From positions 1 to 64,000 of the forward strand of contig CAMUJF010000006.1 of the NCBI GenBank assembly GCA_947089135.1: a DNA stretch of 64,000 bases, given 5' to 3'. How positions within the stretch are numbered: position 1 is the stretch's first letter; each line of letters begins with the position of its first letter. Position numbers and translations under genes: made by a program. The DNA is from an uncultured Clostridia bacterium (GTDB lineage Bacteria; Bacillota; Clostridia; Oscillospirales; Ruminococcaceae). Of the stretch, positions 34,866 to 43,348 are shown in pieces. The notes beneath the pieces are model-generated. The model ran no database searches and was not told the origin of the DNA. It saw only the letters and a program-made list of their open reading frames with translations.

Positions 34866-35896
34866 TCCGCAAAAATTTCAGGATAAATCGCTTTGGCTAT
34901 CTGATACATTCCGCCGACGATATACTGCGAGGGACGGCTCGTCTCGTTCGCGTCCACGCAGTAGACCGCTCCGTTTTTGACCGCGGAAATATTTTCCCAG
35001 CCCGGACGGGTCTTTATCTCATTATAATCGTAGCCGTCGTACTGAACGTTTGTGATGATAACGTCGGGGTCAGCGGCAATAACGCTTTCCTCGGAATTGG
35101 AGAGCCAGCCCTCCTCGCCGCCGTAAATATTTTCCGCTCCTGCGAGAGTGATTATTTCATTGATAAACGTACCGTTTCCGCAGGTGTAAAGGTAAGGAGC
35201 GGCTCCCATTTCAAAGTAAACGGACTTTTTCCCGGTAATTCCCGCCGCCTTTTCTGAGATATCGTTTACCGCATCGGTAATATCGGATATAAGCTCTGCG
35301 CCTTGCTGCTCGGCGTTAAGATAGCCTGCAAGGAATTCGATGTCCAGCTTTATTCCCGAAATTGAATTTGATGTGGGAATGTACAGCACGTTAACGCCCG
35401 CGTCCTTAAGAGCGGCGTAAGGATCGTCCGCGCCCGACATTGACATTCCGCTGACTATGATAAGGTCGGGGGAAAGGGCTGTAAGCTCCTCAATGTTCAG
35501 ATTGTAAAAATCCAGTGTGCAGACCGAGGGGTCTATACCGTCAACATCGGCTGAATAAATATCGGCGGCTATTATCTTGTTTGCGAGACCGAGACCCGAA
35601 AGTATCTCGGATATGGACGGTGCTGCGGAAACAATGGTCTGTACGTTTTCCCTTACCTCGATAACGTTTCCCTCGCGATCCTCAATGGTTCTTGTTCCGT
35701 CTGCCGCTCCGTTTCCGGACGGATCTTCTTCGCCTCCAAAATCCTCCGCCTCAGATGTTTCGGTGACGGTCTCAAGCTTTGACAGATCGGCGGTAGTGAT
35801 AGTTCCGCCCTCTCTTGTGGAGTCCGCGCCGCAGGCTGCCATGCAAAGAGTAAGCGCGGCTGCCGCAATTACCGCCGAAATTTTTCTGATGTTCAT
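34862..35896 (-). CDS. btuF: Corrinoid ABC transporter substrate-binding lipoprotein (BtuF-like)
   Basis: A 344-aa extracytoplasmic receptor of the helical-backbone class. The signal peptide has lipobox LCMAAC and is followed by an acidic Thr/Glu linker. The BtuF/FhuD core carries TIVSAAPSISEILSGLGLAN, LNIEELTALSPDLIIVSG, and a late INEIITLAGAENIYGGEEGW. Start ATG 35896 has AAAGGAAG upstream; the longer frame from 35989 runs through the terminator of the leader. It is controlled by the cobalamin riboswitch about 150 bp upstream. Confidence 0.9.
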   Translation of the reverse strand: MNIRKISAVIAAAALTLCMAACGADSTREGGTITTADLSKLETVTETSEAEDFGGEEDPSGNGAADGTRTIEDREGNVIEVRENVQTIVSAAPSISEILSGLGLANKIIAADIYSADVDGIDPSVCTLDFYNLNIEELTALSPDLIIVSGMSMSGADDPYAALKDAGVNVLYIPTSNSISGIKLDIEFLAGYLNAEQQGAELISDITDAVNDISEKAAGITGKKSVYFEMGAAPYLYTCGNGTFINEIITLAGAENIYGGEEGWLSNSEESVIAADPDVIITNVQYDGYDYNEIKTRPGWENISAVKNGAVYCVDANETSRPSQYIVGGMYQIAKAIYPEIFAE

Positions 35897-35937
35897 AGTT
35901 GTACTTCCTTTCTTTTTATGGTACCGTCGGTACGGGC

Positions 35938-35972
35938 ATAAAAAAGCTCTCTTTCCGACGGGGAAAAAGAGC
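35938..35972 (-). terminator. Intrinsic terminator of the cobalamin riboswitch expression platform
   Basis: On the minus strand GCTCT-TTTCC ... GGAAA-AGAGC is followed by six T residues, 42-76 bp before the btuF start. Placed after the aptamer, it points to control by premature termination when the ligand is bound. Confidence 0.8.
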
Positions 35973-36044
35973 ATAACAAACCAAAGCATGGTTATGAAAA
36001 CCCGCTTTCGTTGTGTACGACCAATACCTCGTGGTTCGGAACAA

Positions 36045-36226
36045 TGTTCCTGTACTGCAAACGGCAGGTTTCCCGGCTCGGGCTTCGGACACGCGCCGCA
36101 GTCTTCCCGCTTTCGGCAGTGACATAATTGCGGAGCGCTGTTCCCCTACGGTGACGAGATCGCTCAGGAATTTGACCTGATTCCCTTTTACCCTTGAACG
36201 AAACTGAAGTCTCTCAAGGCACCGTT
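36045..36226 (-). promoter_or_regulatory. Cobalamin (B12) riboswitch
   Basis: The minus strand reads GGTGCC at the 5' end, AAGGGAATCAGGT followed by AAATTCCTGAGC (the P3/L4 core), a receptor-like CACCGTAGGGG, GCCGAAAGCGGGAAGACTG, GAAGCCCGAGCC, and the closing GGGAAACCTGCCG of the B12 box. The order and conserved strings match the cobalamin class. It precedes btuF-btuC. Confidence 0.92.
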
Positions 36227-36371
36227 TGACTATTCAATTTTATAGTTTTAAGTACAATACTAAGTATACCACGACGGCGGTTGTTTTCAAGCGGCTGCGG
36301 CAATTTTTGTATGACTGCACTGTACGGCGGAAAAAATAGCCGTGAAATTTGTCAAATTCCACGGCATACCG

Positions 36372-37142
36372 TCACTCCCATATTTTAAGTGCTTTTTTCA
36401 TGTACGCGCTCACATCGGTATCAAAAACCTCCGACAGTTCCTTAGACCTGACGATATCTTCCGTTTTACCGCACAAGACCGCCTTACCGTCCTTCATAAG
36501 CAGTATCCTGTCTGACACCGCCGCCGCAAAGCTTATATCGTGGAAAACTCCCACCGCGGCTTTTCCGCTGTCCGTAAAGCGTTTCAATATCTCCGCAAGC
36601 TCGTTCTGACTTTTTATATCCAGATGATTGGCAGGCTCGTCAAGCAGGAGAATCTCGGGCTCCTGGGCAAACGCTCTCGCAAGGAACACACGCTGGAGCT
36701 GCCCTCCTGAAAGTTCGGTTATAGAGCGGTTTTCACAGCCGCTGAGACCGACCTCCGCAATGCATCTTTCAGCCGCCGCAATATCCTCACGGGACGTCTC
36801 CGAAAACACCGAACCCTTTTGACGGGAATACCGCCCCATAAGCACCGTGTTCATGACCGTATAGCCGAAATAATCTCCTCCCGCGCCTGTCTGGGAAAGC
36901 AGAGCTGTTTTTTTTGCCCGCTCTTTCGGAGGGATATCAGCGGCAGCTATGCCGTCTATAAAAATCTTTCCTGAAGTTGGCGGAATAAGTCCGCACACCG
37001 CGCGAAGCAGCGTTGTCTTTCCGCAGCCGTTGGGACCCGCTATCGCTACAGTCTCGCCGCCTTTTACGGTCAGCGAAACGTTCTTTACAATATCCTCTCC
37101 GCCGTAGCCGCAGGAGAGACTTTCGATTCTCAGTTCAGCCAT
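36372..37142 (-). CDS. btuD: ABC transporter ATP-binding protein, FecE/BtuD-like
   Basis: A 256-aa ATPase of the iron/cobalamin importer class. It has Walker A GPNGCGKTT, Q-loop LLSQTG, signature LSGGQLQRV, Walker B ILLLDEPANHLD and switch GVFHDISFA. It is the obvious partner of btuF-btuC but lies upstream of their riboswitch. Its ATG overlaps the galU stop by one base (TAATG), so it is translationally coupled to galU and would escape B12 repression. The function as the BtuD subunit is therefore an inference from family and proximity. Confidence 0.85.
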   Translation of the reverse strand: MAELRIESLSCGYGGEDIVKNVSLTVKGGETVAIAGPNGCGKTTLLRAVCGLIPPTSGKIFIDGIAAADIPPKERAKKTALLSQTGAGGDYFGYTVMNTVLMGRYSRQKGSVFSETSREDIAAAERCIAEVGLSGCENRSITELSGGQLQRVFLARAFAQEPEILLLDEPANHLDIKSQNELAEILKRFTDSGKAAVGVFHDISFAAAVSDRILLMKDGKAVLCGKTEDIVRSKELSEVFDTDVSAYMKKALKIWE

Positions 37143-38011
37143 TACAGCCTGCCCGCCAGTTCCTTGATGTACGCCGTCAGCTCCGCATTTATATCAGGAC
37201 GGCTCAGTCCCGCTTCAATGCTTGCTTTCAGCGCACTCAGCTTGTTCCCCATATCGTACCGCGTACCCGTAAAGTCCACGCCTATCATATTTTCGCGCAA
37301 AGCAAGGGTCTTCATTGCGTCGGTAAGCTGAAGCTCGTTGTTCCTGCCATATGGGGTATTTTCCAGGATCTCAAAAATTTCTGCAGGGAGAACGCACCGT
37401 CCAAGAATGGCGTAATTGGAAAATATCTGATCGGGCGCAGGCTTTTCTATCATGTCTGATATCTCAAAATATCCGTCGTCAAGCCTTTCAAGTTTCATGG
37501 AGGAATACTTCATAACGTCCTCGGTTGGGACTTCTTTTATTCCAACAACACCTTTTCCGTACTTTTCGTAGGCGCGGCAAAGCTGACCTACGACAGGATC
37601 TTCGCCCACAATAACGTCGTCGCCGTACAGCACCGCTATAGGATCGTTTCCCGCAAAGCCTTTCGCACACAGCACCGCGTGTCCCAGACCAAGCTGCTCC
37701 GCCTGACGGACATAGGTGATGTTAGCCATAGATCCTATCCGAACCATTTCGTTGTACAGCTCGTTCTTACCGCTGTTCAGAAGCTGCCGTTCAAGGTCGG
37801 GAGAACGGTCGAAATGATCCTCCACAACGTGCTTTCCCCTTGAAAGAATAATGAGTATATCACGTATGCCGGCGTTAACGCACTCCTCGACAATGTACTG
37901 TATGGCGGGCTTGTCCAGTATGGGAAGCATTTCCTTGGGCATGGATTTTGTTGCGGGAAGCATTCTTGTACCGTAACCTGCGGCGGTTATCACGGCCTTT
38001 GTGATCTTCAT
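37142..38011 (-). CDS. galU: UTP--glucose-1-phosphate uridylyltransferase
   Basis: A 289-aa enzyme making UDP-glucose for cell-surface glycans. It has the nucleotidyltransferase start KAVITAAGYGTRMLPATKSM with PKEML, QYIVEECVNAGI, the GLGHAVLCAKGF loop, VLYGDDV with the metal Asp, and IEKPAP. The length is usual for the family. The upstream gap to the RING-like gene is 42 bp, so it may be in the same transcript. The start has AAAGGGG upstream. Confidence 0.95.
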   Translation of the reverse strand: MKITKAVITAAGYGTRMLPATKSMPKEMLPILDKPAIQYIVEECVNAGIRDILIILSRGKHVVEDHFDRSPDLERQLLNSGKNELYNEMVRIGSMANITYVRQAEQLGLGHAVLCAKGFAGNDPIAVLYGDDVIVGEDPVVGQLCRAYEKYGKGVVGIKEVPTEDVMKYSSMKLERLDDGYFEISDMIEKPAPDQIFSNYAILGRCVLPAEIFEILENTPYGRNNELQLTDAMKTLALRENMIGVDFTGTRYDMGNKLSALKASIEAGLSRPDINAELTAYIKELAGRL

Positions 38012-38053
38012 TTTAAATACCCCTTTTGCTTTGTAATTTTAAGCTTTAAGGCT

Positions 38054-39076
38054 TTATGCCCCGCCGCTCATCATGGGTATCATCTGGCTGTAGAAAAGTA
38101 TAAGCATGGGCAGAGCCGCCAGGCAGATGAACAGCGTGAGCCAAAGTCCGGACGTACCGCCCTTTCCGATAATGGAGCCGCGCAGCATATCGCGTGGCAT
38201 ACGCGGGTCGGCTGATTCTTTCGTCCTTTTGATCTTTTTAACCGCAGAGCTGTAGTACAGCTTGTTGCCAAAAATACCCGCTGTAAACATAAAAGCGTAC
38301 ATCATCGCGGAACACAGCATATACAGTCCCTGAAAAGCCGCGCTTTTGATATCCACCGAAGCCGCCGCCTCGGAAAGTCTGCCGAGACCGACGCTTTGGG
38401 ACAAAAACATGATATACTGGGGAAGCTGTGTTATTTGTCTGATAATTATCGCCACCAGAGCCGCAAGAGGCATTTTGCGGTAAGAAAAATAAAGCTCTGG
38501 AAAAAGAGCGGAGCAGAAGTTCCAGCTTGCGGAACGCTTCGTCTCCTTAAAGCGTTTGAATATCGGGAGATAGTAATGGGTATTTGTACCGACAAAATCG
38601 CCCAGTTCGGACATTTTAACTCCGTCGAGCTGTTCTTCGGGATCAAAGCCGCAGAGCGGGTCTGAAAAATTTATAAGGAACGGATTCATCTGCACTCCGC
38701 CGTTAAAATTGCGGTTATAGGCGTCCGCGTTCTCGTTGATGTTCACACCGCCCGAAGTCTGGTCAGCCATATCGTTTTCGTTTCTTATAGTGGAAACGGG
38801 CATACCGCATCTGCGGCAAAAAAGCGTCAGAGGAGGATTGGTGTTACCGCAGAAACGGCAGGTCACAGCCCGGTTCTCGGAGCCGTCGCTGCCCGTATCG
38901 TAGGAAGGCTTCCAGCTTCCTCCGGTTTTATGAAGAACCGAGTTTACGCATTTTCCCTCTTTTTCATAGCAGTCTCTGTGGTACGGAGTACCGCATTCGG
39001 GACACACCACAACATCGTCCGCGGAAGTAAATTTTTCGCTGCAAATCATGCATCTTGTGCCGATATAACCTGACAT
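38054..39076 (-). CDS. RING-finger-like/zinc-ribbon membrane protein (DUF2628-like)
   Basis: A 340-aa protein. Residues 9-45 are a prokaryotic RING-type cluster (CMIC, CPECGTPYHRDCYEKEGKC). A zinc ribbon lies at about 72-90 (CRFCGN, CRRCGM). A DUF2628-like region follows (FKRFKETKRSASWNFCSALF, PELYFSYRKM), with four hydrophobic segments toward the C-terminus. The RING-like start resembles eukaryotic ubiquitin-ligase folds but in bacteria the role is unknown. Start ATG 39076 has GGAGG 9 nt upstream. It is followed closely by galU. Confidence 0.78.
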   Translation of the reverse strand: MSGYIGTRCMICSEKFTSADDVVVCPECGTPYHRDCYEKEGKCVNSVLHKTGGSWKPSYDTGSDGSENRAVTCRFCGNTNPPLTLFCRRCGMPVSTIRNENDMADQTSGGVNINENADAYNRNFNGGVQMNPFLINFSDPLCGFDPEEQLDGVKMSELGDFVGTNTHYYLPIFKRFKETKRSASWNFCSALFPELYFSYRKMPLAALVAIIIRQITQLPQYIMFLSQSVGLGRLSEAAASVDIKSAAFQGLYMLCSAMMYAFMFTAGIFGNKLYYSSAVKKIKRTKESADPRMPRDMLRGSIIGKGGTSGLWLTLFICLAALPMLILFYSQMIPMMSGGA

Positions 39077-39185
39077 TTAAATTTCCTCCATAAGAATTTC
39101 TTTTAACATTATACCACAAAATTCCTGCAATAACAAGCGTTTTTTCAATGTTTCACCATACCGACACATTTTCACGGATATTGTA

Positions 39186-39220
39186 AAAAAGGAGCGCCGC
39201 AAAACGCAGCGCTCCTTTAT
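39186..39220 (-). terminator. Terminator of fba
   Basis: On the minus strand GGAGCGC-TGC-GTTTT-GCGGCGCTCC is followed by six T residues, 15 bp after the stop. Confidence 0.88.
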
Positions 39221-39234
39221 AATTCAGCTGTATA

Positions 39235-40104
39235 TTATGCCTTGCCTACGGAACCGAACAGCTCCATTTTCTCCTTAACGGTAGCCTTGATAGCGTCAAA
39301 ACCGGGAGCAAGAAGCTTTCTCGGGTCGAAGCCCTTGCCCTGCTGATCCTTGCCCTCTTCAACGTACTTTCTTGTGGCTGCCTGGAAAGCAAGCTGGCAC
39401 TCGGTGTTAACATTGATCTTAGCAACGCCGAGAGAAATAGCTTTCTTTATCATATCCTCCGGGATACCTGTTCCGCCGTGGAGCACCAGAGGCATATCGC
39501 CTACCTTTTCCTTAACGGCGGCAAGGGTGTCAAAGGAAAGTCCCGCCCAGTTTTCGGGGTACTTGCCGTGAATGTTTCCGATACCCGCAGCCAACATTGT
39601 AACGCCCAGGTCTGCGATCTGCTTGCACTCGTTGGGATCTGCACATTCGCCTGCGCCGATAACGCCGTCCTCTTCGCCGCCGATAGAGCCTACCTCTGCT
39701 TCAAGGGAGATGCCCAGAACGTCGCAGGTGTTTACCAGAGCGGTAGTCTTAGCAATATTTTCCTCAATAGGATAGTGAGAACCGTCGAACATTATAGAGG
39801 AGAAGCCTGCGTTGATGCAAGCCTTTGCGCCCTCGAAAGTACCGTGGTCGAGGTGGAGAGCAACGGGAACCGTGATATTGAGTTCCTCAAGCATACCTTC
39901 AACCATTCCCACAACCGTCTTGTAGCCGCACATATACTTGCCTGCGCCCTCGGAAACGCCGAGAATAACGGGAGATTTAAGTTCTTCGGCGGTAAGAAGA
40001 ATAGCCTTTGTCCATTCCAGATTATTGATGTTGAACTGACCTACGGCGTACTTGCCGTCGCGTGCTTTGTTCAGCATATCCTTTGCGGAAACGAGTCTTG
40101 ACAT
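39235..40104 (-). CDS. fba: Class II fructose-bisphosphate aldolase
   Basis: A 289-aa zinc enzyme of glycolysis/gluconeogenesis that cleaves fructose 1,6-bisphosphate. Metal and phosphate residues are visible in HLDHGTFEG, EAEVGSIGGEEDG, GNIHGKYP, LHGGTGIPEDMI and AKINVNTECQ. The length fits the short class IIB form. Start ATG 40104 has AAAGGA upstream. It is monocistronic, with its own promoter and terminator. Confidence 0.95.
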   Translation of the reverse strand: MSRLVSAKDMLNKARDGKYAVGQFNINNLEWTKAILLTAEELKSPVILGVSEGAGKYMCGYKTVVGMVEGMLEELNITVPVALHLDHGTFEGAKACINAGFSSIMFDGSHYPIEENIAKTTALVNTCDVLGISLEAEVGSIGGEEDGVIGAGECADPNECKQIADLGVTMLAAGIGNIHGKYPENWAGLSFDTLAAVKEKVGDMPLVLHGGTGIPEDMIKKAISLGVAKINVNTECQLAFQAATRKYVEEGKDQQGKGFDPRKLLAPGFDAIKATVKEKMELFGSVGKA

Positions 40105-40175
40105 ACTGTAAACATTCCTTTCGGGGGAAATTTTTCCGTATCAGGGAAAACTTCCCGATAATTTTATATAAGCTT

Positions 40176-40204
40176 ATTATACAGTATTTTTGTAAAAATT
40201 GCAA
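40176..40204 (-). promoter_or_regulatory. Promoter of fba
   Basis: Minus strand TTGCAA (40199-40204), 17-bp spacer, TATAAT (40176-40181), about 70 bp before the start. The rest of 40205-40535 contains only the VanY-gene terminator. Confidence 0.8.
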
Positions 40205-40340
40205 GTGCTTTTGTAAATTTCTCCACGGCGACAGCATTTGTTTTTTAGGAAAGAAAAGAATATCAAGGAAAACGGCGGGATCAAGAGCGGCTTTAATCAT
40301 CAAAGGTTTCTTGATGATTCTGTCGTATTGAGTTTGCTGT

Positions 40341-40386
40341 AAAAAATATCCCTGCTTTTCTGTATAACTGAGAAGCAGGGATATTG
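40341..40386 (-). terminator. Terminator downstream of the VanY-type gene
   Basis: AATATCCCTGCTT...AAGCAGGGATATT stem. On the minus strand it is followed by a T-run; it lies about 150 bp after the stop. Confidence 0.8.
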
Positions 40387-40535
40387 TGCTTTTTTCAGTG
40401 TTGCTTTTTATGTTTTGCAAGCCGGGCAACAAATAAAATAATATTGTACAAACACTTCGGCGCATTTCGGATATAGCAGCCGGAGGAAAAATTATAATAG
40501 TCTCTTTAGGCATAACAGAACGTCGGTCTTTATCT

Positions 40536-41621
40536 TTAGTCGGCATACTCGGAGGTTATCCCAAGATATTCTTCAAGGCACAGTCCGCTGTCATAAACCG
40601 CCTGAGCGGTTTCCTCGCCAAGATAGCGAATATGCCACGGTTCCCATTTATAGCCTGTTATGGACTCCTTGTCGGCCGGGTAGCGTATTATAAAGCCGTA
40701 CTTATGGCAATTTCGGCGTACCCATTTGCCCTCCTTGGTATCGGCAAAGGAATCGTCAATGGAGTTAAGATCGAAAGCAAGTCCCGTCTGGTGCTCCGAG
40801 TGTCCCGCACGGGCGGAGTATCTGTCAGCTTCAGCCTTTCCGTCCTTATCGACGTATCTCTGATAAAGTCCCGCCTGATAGTCATAGGAACGGAATCCCG
40901 ACGATATGTAAATATTTACGTCCTCCTCTGCCGCGTCAGACTGCATACGGTCGAAAGCAGCCTGCGCTTCTGAGTTCACTCCGGGATTGTAATCGGCAGG
41001 GAGCGCATAGGTCTTGTTTACTACAAGTATACCGTCGATATAGGTTATCTGCGCTCCTGCCTTTACTGTTACTTCAACCTCGGCAAAGACTTCGGGATTC
41101 TGCACGGACGTTACCCTGACCGTACAATTTCCCTCCGATAAAGCGGTAATATTGCCGAGTTCGTTCACCGACGCTACGGCAGGGTCTGAGCTTTCCCACA
41201 GCTCGCTTTTGTCCGCCGCGTTTTCGGGGGACATTGTTACTATCGGCATTTTACTCTGTCCCGTTTCGAGAGTAACGCTGTAAAATGTAAGGGAAATGCT
41301 TTCCACGTCTGCGGCTTCGCCGCTTGCTTCGGTTTCTGAGGACGCTGCGGTTTCAGGCGTTTCCGTATCGCCTCCTGCCGGAACGGCAGATCCCTCCGTA
41401 ACGTCAGGTTTTGAGGAACTGACAGTCTCATCGCCGTATTCAGCAAGCCCAGTATCAGTTTCCGAAAGGGATTCGGTAAGCTTTTCCATTGTTGTAAGAG
41501 ACGGCATTGTTATATCCGCATTTACCGCCGCGGAGGGTTCGTCGTCTATGTCTTTGCAGCCCGCAGTCATTAATACGGCAACAGCCGCCGCAAGCGCCGA
41601 AGGTATGTATTTTCTGTTCAT
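40536..41621 (-). CDS. VanY-type D-Ala-D-Ala carboxypeptidase lipoprotein with Ig-like domain
   Basis: A 361-aa secreted wall enzyme. The lipobox is LMTAGC at about 17-22. A Ser/Thr/Glu-rich linker extends to about 105. A BIG2-like Ig domain follows at about 105-190 (ESSDPAVASVNELGNITALS, EGNCTVRVTS). The VanY peptidase domain has SSGFRSYDYQAGLYQRYV, the zinc ligands in SEHQTGLAFDL, and WEPWHIRYLG. It trims the terminal D-Ala of peptidoglycan stems; alone it does not imply vancomycin resistance. It is downstream of rplA but separated by a terminator. Confidence 0.9.
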   Translation of the reverse strand: MNRKYIPSALAAAVAVLMTAGCKDIDDEPSAAVNADITMPSLTTMEKLTESLSETDTGLAEYGDETVSSSKPDVTEGSAVPAGGDTETPETAASSETEASGEAADVESISLTFYSVTLETGQSKMPIVTMSPENAADKSELWESSDPAVASVNELGNITALSEGNCTVRVTSVQNPEVFAEVEVTVKAGAQITYIDGILVVNKTYALPADYNPGVNSEAQAAFDRMQSDAAEEDVNIYISSGFRSYDYQAGLYQRYVDKDGKAEADRYSARAGHSEHQTGLAFDLNSIDDSFADTKEGKWVRRNCHKYGFIIRYPADKESITGYKWEPWHIRYLGEETAQAVYDSGLCLEEYLGITSEYAD

Positions 41622-41640
41622 TTGGTTTTACACTTCCTTG

Positions 41641-41686
41641 TTAAAACAAAGAACAGGAATCGACTGTTCTGTCGGTTCCTGTTTTC
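41641..41686 (-). terminator. Terminator after rplA
   Basis: On the minus strand CAGGAACCGAC-AGAACA-GTCGATTCCTG is followed by TTCTTTGTTTT. It lies between rplA and the VanY-type gene. Confidence 0.75.
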
Positions 41687-41799
41687 AAGATACGCTTATT
41701 TAAACTTAATAATGGGGGCAAAAATTTTTCGCCCGAACTTTATCTCTTTACAACAAACGCAGCACGTCTGCCGTAATGGGAAAACGTAGTCAAGCGGGA

Positions 41800-42495
41800 T
41801 CAAACGCCGTACTTGATAGTGGAAACGGGAATACCAACGCCCATTGTGGAAGCTACTACGCAGGACTTGATATAAGTACCCTTTGCAGCCGCAGGCTTAG
41901 CCTTAACGATAGCTTCGAGAAGAGTATTCAGGTTCTCGGCAAGCTTTTCCTTGCCGAAGGAAGCCTTTCCGATAGGGCAGTGAATGATGTTTGTCTTGTC
42001 GAGACGGTACTCGATCTTACCTGCTTTTGCTTCGGAAATTGCCTTTGCAATGTCAGGAGCAACAGTACCCGCCTTGGGGTTAGGCATAAGTCCGCGGGGA
42101 CCGAGAACTCTCGCCGCTTTACCAACAACACCCATCATGTCGGGAGAAGCTACGCAAACGTCGAAATCGAGCCAGTTTTCCTTAACGATCTTTTCAACCA
42201 GATCGGCGCCGCCTACGAAATCAGCACCCGCAGCCTTGGCGTCAGCCTCTTTTTCCTCCTTGCAGAAAGCAAGTACGCGAACGTTCTTACCTGTACCGTT
42301 GGGAAGAACTACCGCGCCTCTTACCTGCTGGTCGGCATGACGGGAGTCAACGCCCAGACGAACGTGAACCTCAATGGTCTCATCGAATTTAGCTTTAGCG
42401 TTCTGACAAGCAAGGTCGAGAGCCTCTTCGGTCTCGTAGAGCTTGCTTCTGTCAACAGCCTTAGCGCTTTCATTATATTTCTTACCGTGTTTCAT
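41800..42495 (-). CDS. rplA: 50S ribosomal protein L1
   Basis: A 231-aa protein of the L1 stalk of the large subunit; it binds 23S rRNA and helps release E-site tRNA. Hallmarks are EVHVRLGVDSRHADQQVRG, VVLPNGTGKNVRVLAF, GPRGLMPNPKAGTV and GKIEYRLDK. Start ATG 42495 has AAGGAGG 10 nt upstream. It follows rplK after 231 bp. The usual next genes rplJ and rplL are absent; a terminator and a wall-enzyme gene follow instead. Confidence 0.97.
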   Translation of the reverse strand: MKHGKKYNESAKAVDRSKLYETEEALDLACQNAKAKFDETIEVHVRLGVDSRHADQQVRGAVVLPNGTGKNVRVLAFCKEEKEADAKAAGADFVGGADLVEKIVKENWLDFDVCVASPDMMGVVGKAARVLGPRGLMPNPKAGTVAPDIAKAISEAKAGKIEYRLDKTNIIHCPIGKASFGKEKLAENLNTLLEAIVKAKPAAAKGTYIKSCVVASTMGVGIPVSTIKYGV

Positions 42496-42547
42496 TATCA
42501 GATTTCCTCCTTGTAAGTGGTAAATGTTCCCTCATTGGGGACTCGTA

Positions 42548-42607
42548 TACTAAAATTTTATCAGATCACAGGCACAAGCCTGTTCAAAATACGGTAAAAT
42601 TTTAGTA
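42548..42607 (-). promoter_or_regulatory. Inverted repeat in the rplK-rplA gap
   Basis: TACTAAAATTTTA and TAAAATTTTAGTA are perfect 13-bp arms enclosing a smaller hairpin (ACAGGC/GCCTGT). This would form a long stem in the mRNA just ahead of rplA. It could be an attenuator or a processing site. Confidence 0.55.
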
Positions 42608-42726
42608 TTAGCGGAATTATTTCCTCCCACTAAACGCAAGATGACCGAAACGGAAATAAGGGTAAATATTCCCTATGCGCTCCGAAAGCATCTGCCTAAA
42701 TAGATTGTCCGTTAACCGACTGTATT

Positions 42727-43152
42727 TCAGTCAACTACTTCAACACCCATGGAACGGCATGTACCCGCGATCATGCTCATTGCGGATTCCACATTTGCCG
42801 CGTTAAGGTCGGGCATTTTGGTCTCGGCGATCTTCTTGATCTGCTCCTTGGTGATCTTTCCGACCTTAGTCTTGTTGGGAACTCCCGAACCGCTTTCAAG
42901 ACCGATAGCCTTCTTGATGAGAACCGCTGCCGGCGGAGTCTTTGTGATAAAGCTGAATGAGCGGTCAGCGTAAACCGTGATAACTACAGGGATAATAAGA
43001 CCGATATCGTTCTTTGTTCTCTCGTTGAATTCCTTTGTAAAAGCCATAATATTAACGCCGTGCTGACCGAGAGCAGGTCCTACAGGCGGAGCGGGCGTAG
43101 CCTTTCCCGCTGCGATCTGAAGCTTGATTAAGCCAACTACTTTCTGTGCCAT
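42727..43152 (-). CDS. rplK: 50S ribosomal protein L11
   Basis: A 141-aa protein of the GTPase-associated centre. Hallmarks are LQIAAGKATPAPPVGPALGQ, GVNIMAFTKEFN, FITKTPPAAVLIKKA, and the closing IAGTCRSMGVEV. The length is standard. Start ATG 43152 has AAAGGA upstream; the frame's upstream codons lie on that site. It is between nusG and rplA. Confidence 0.97.
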   Translation of the reverse strand: MAQKVVGLIKLQIAAGKATPAPPVGPALGQHGVNIMAFTKEFNERTKNDIGLIIPVVITVYADRSFSFITKTPPAAVLIKKAIGLESGSGVPNKTKVGKITKEQIKKIAETKMPDLNAANVESAMSMIAGTCRSMGVEVVD

Positions 43153-43348
43153 TATAATCATTCCTTTCTGAGTTTTGCGTTTTCAAGCCGAACCGTATCG
43201 GCTTGAAAATCCCGGACGAACTCACGGAAGCCTTCTCACATGAGTATGCCCGCGAAAGTCTGTCCGAAAAGAAAACCCGTAGCTCCATATGGTACGGAGC
43301 ATCCGCACTTCCAAATTTTGAATATAGATATAAAACGAATTGATAAAG

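Noticed and set aside
40536..41621. Vancomycin-resistance locus because of the VanY domain.
   Set aside because: No vanHAX or vanRS genes are present; a lipoprotein D,D-carboxypeptidase is common in ordinary wall turnover.
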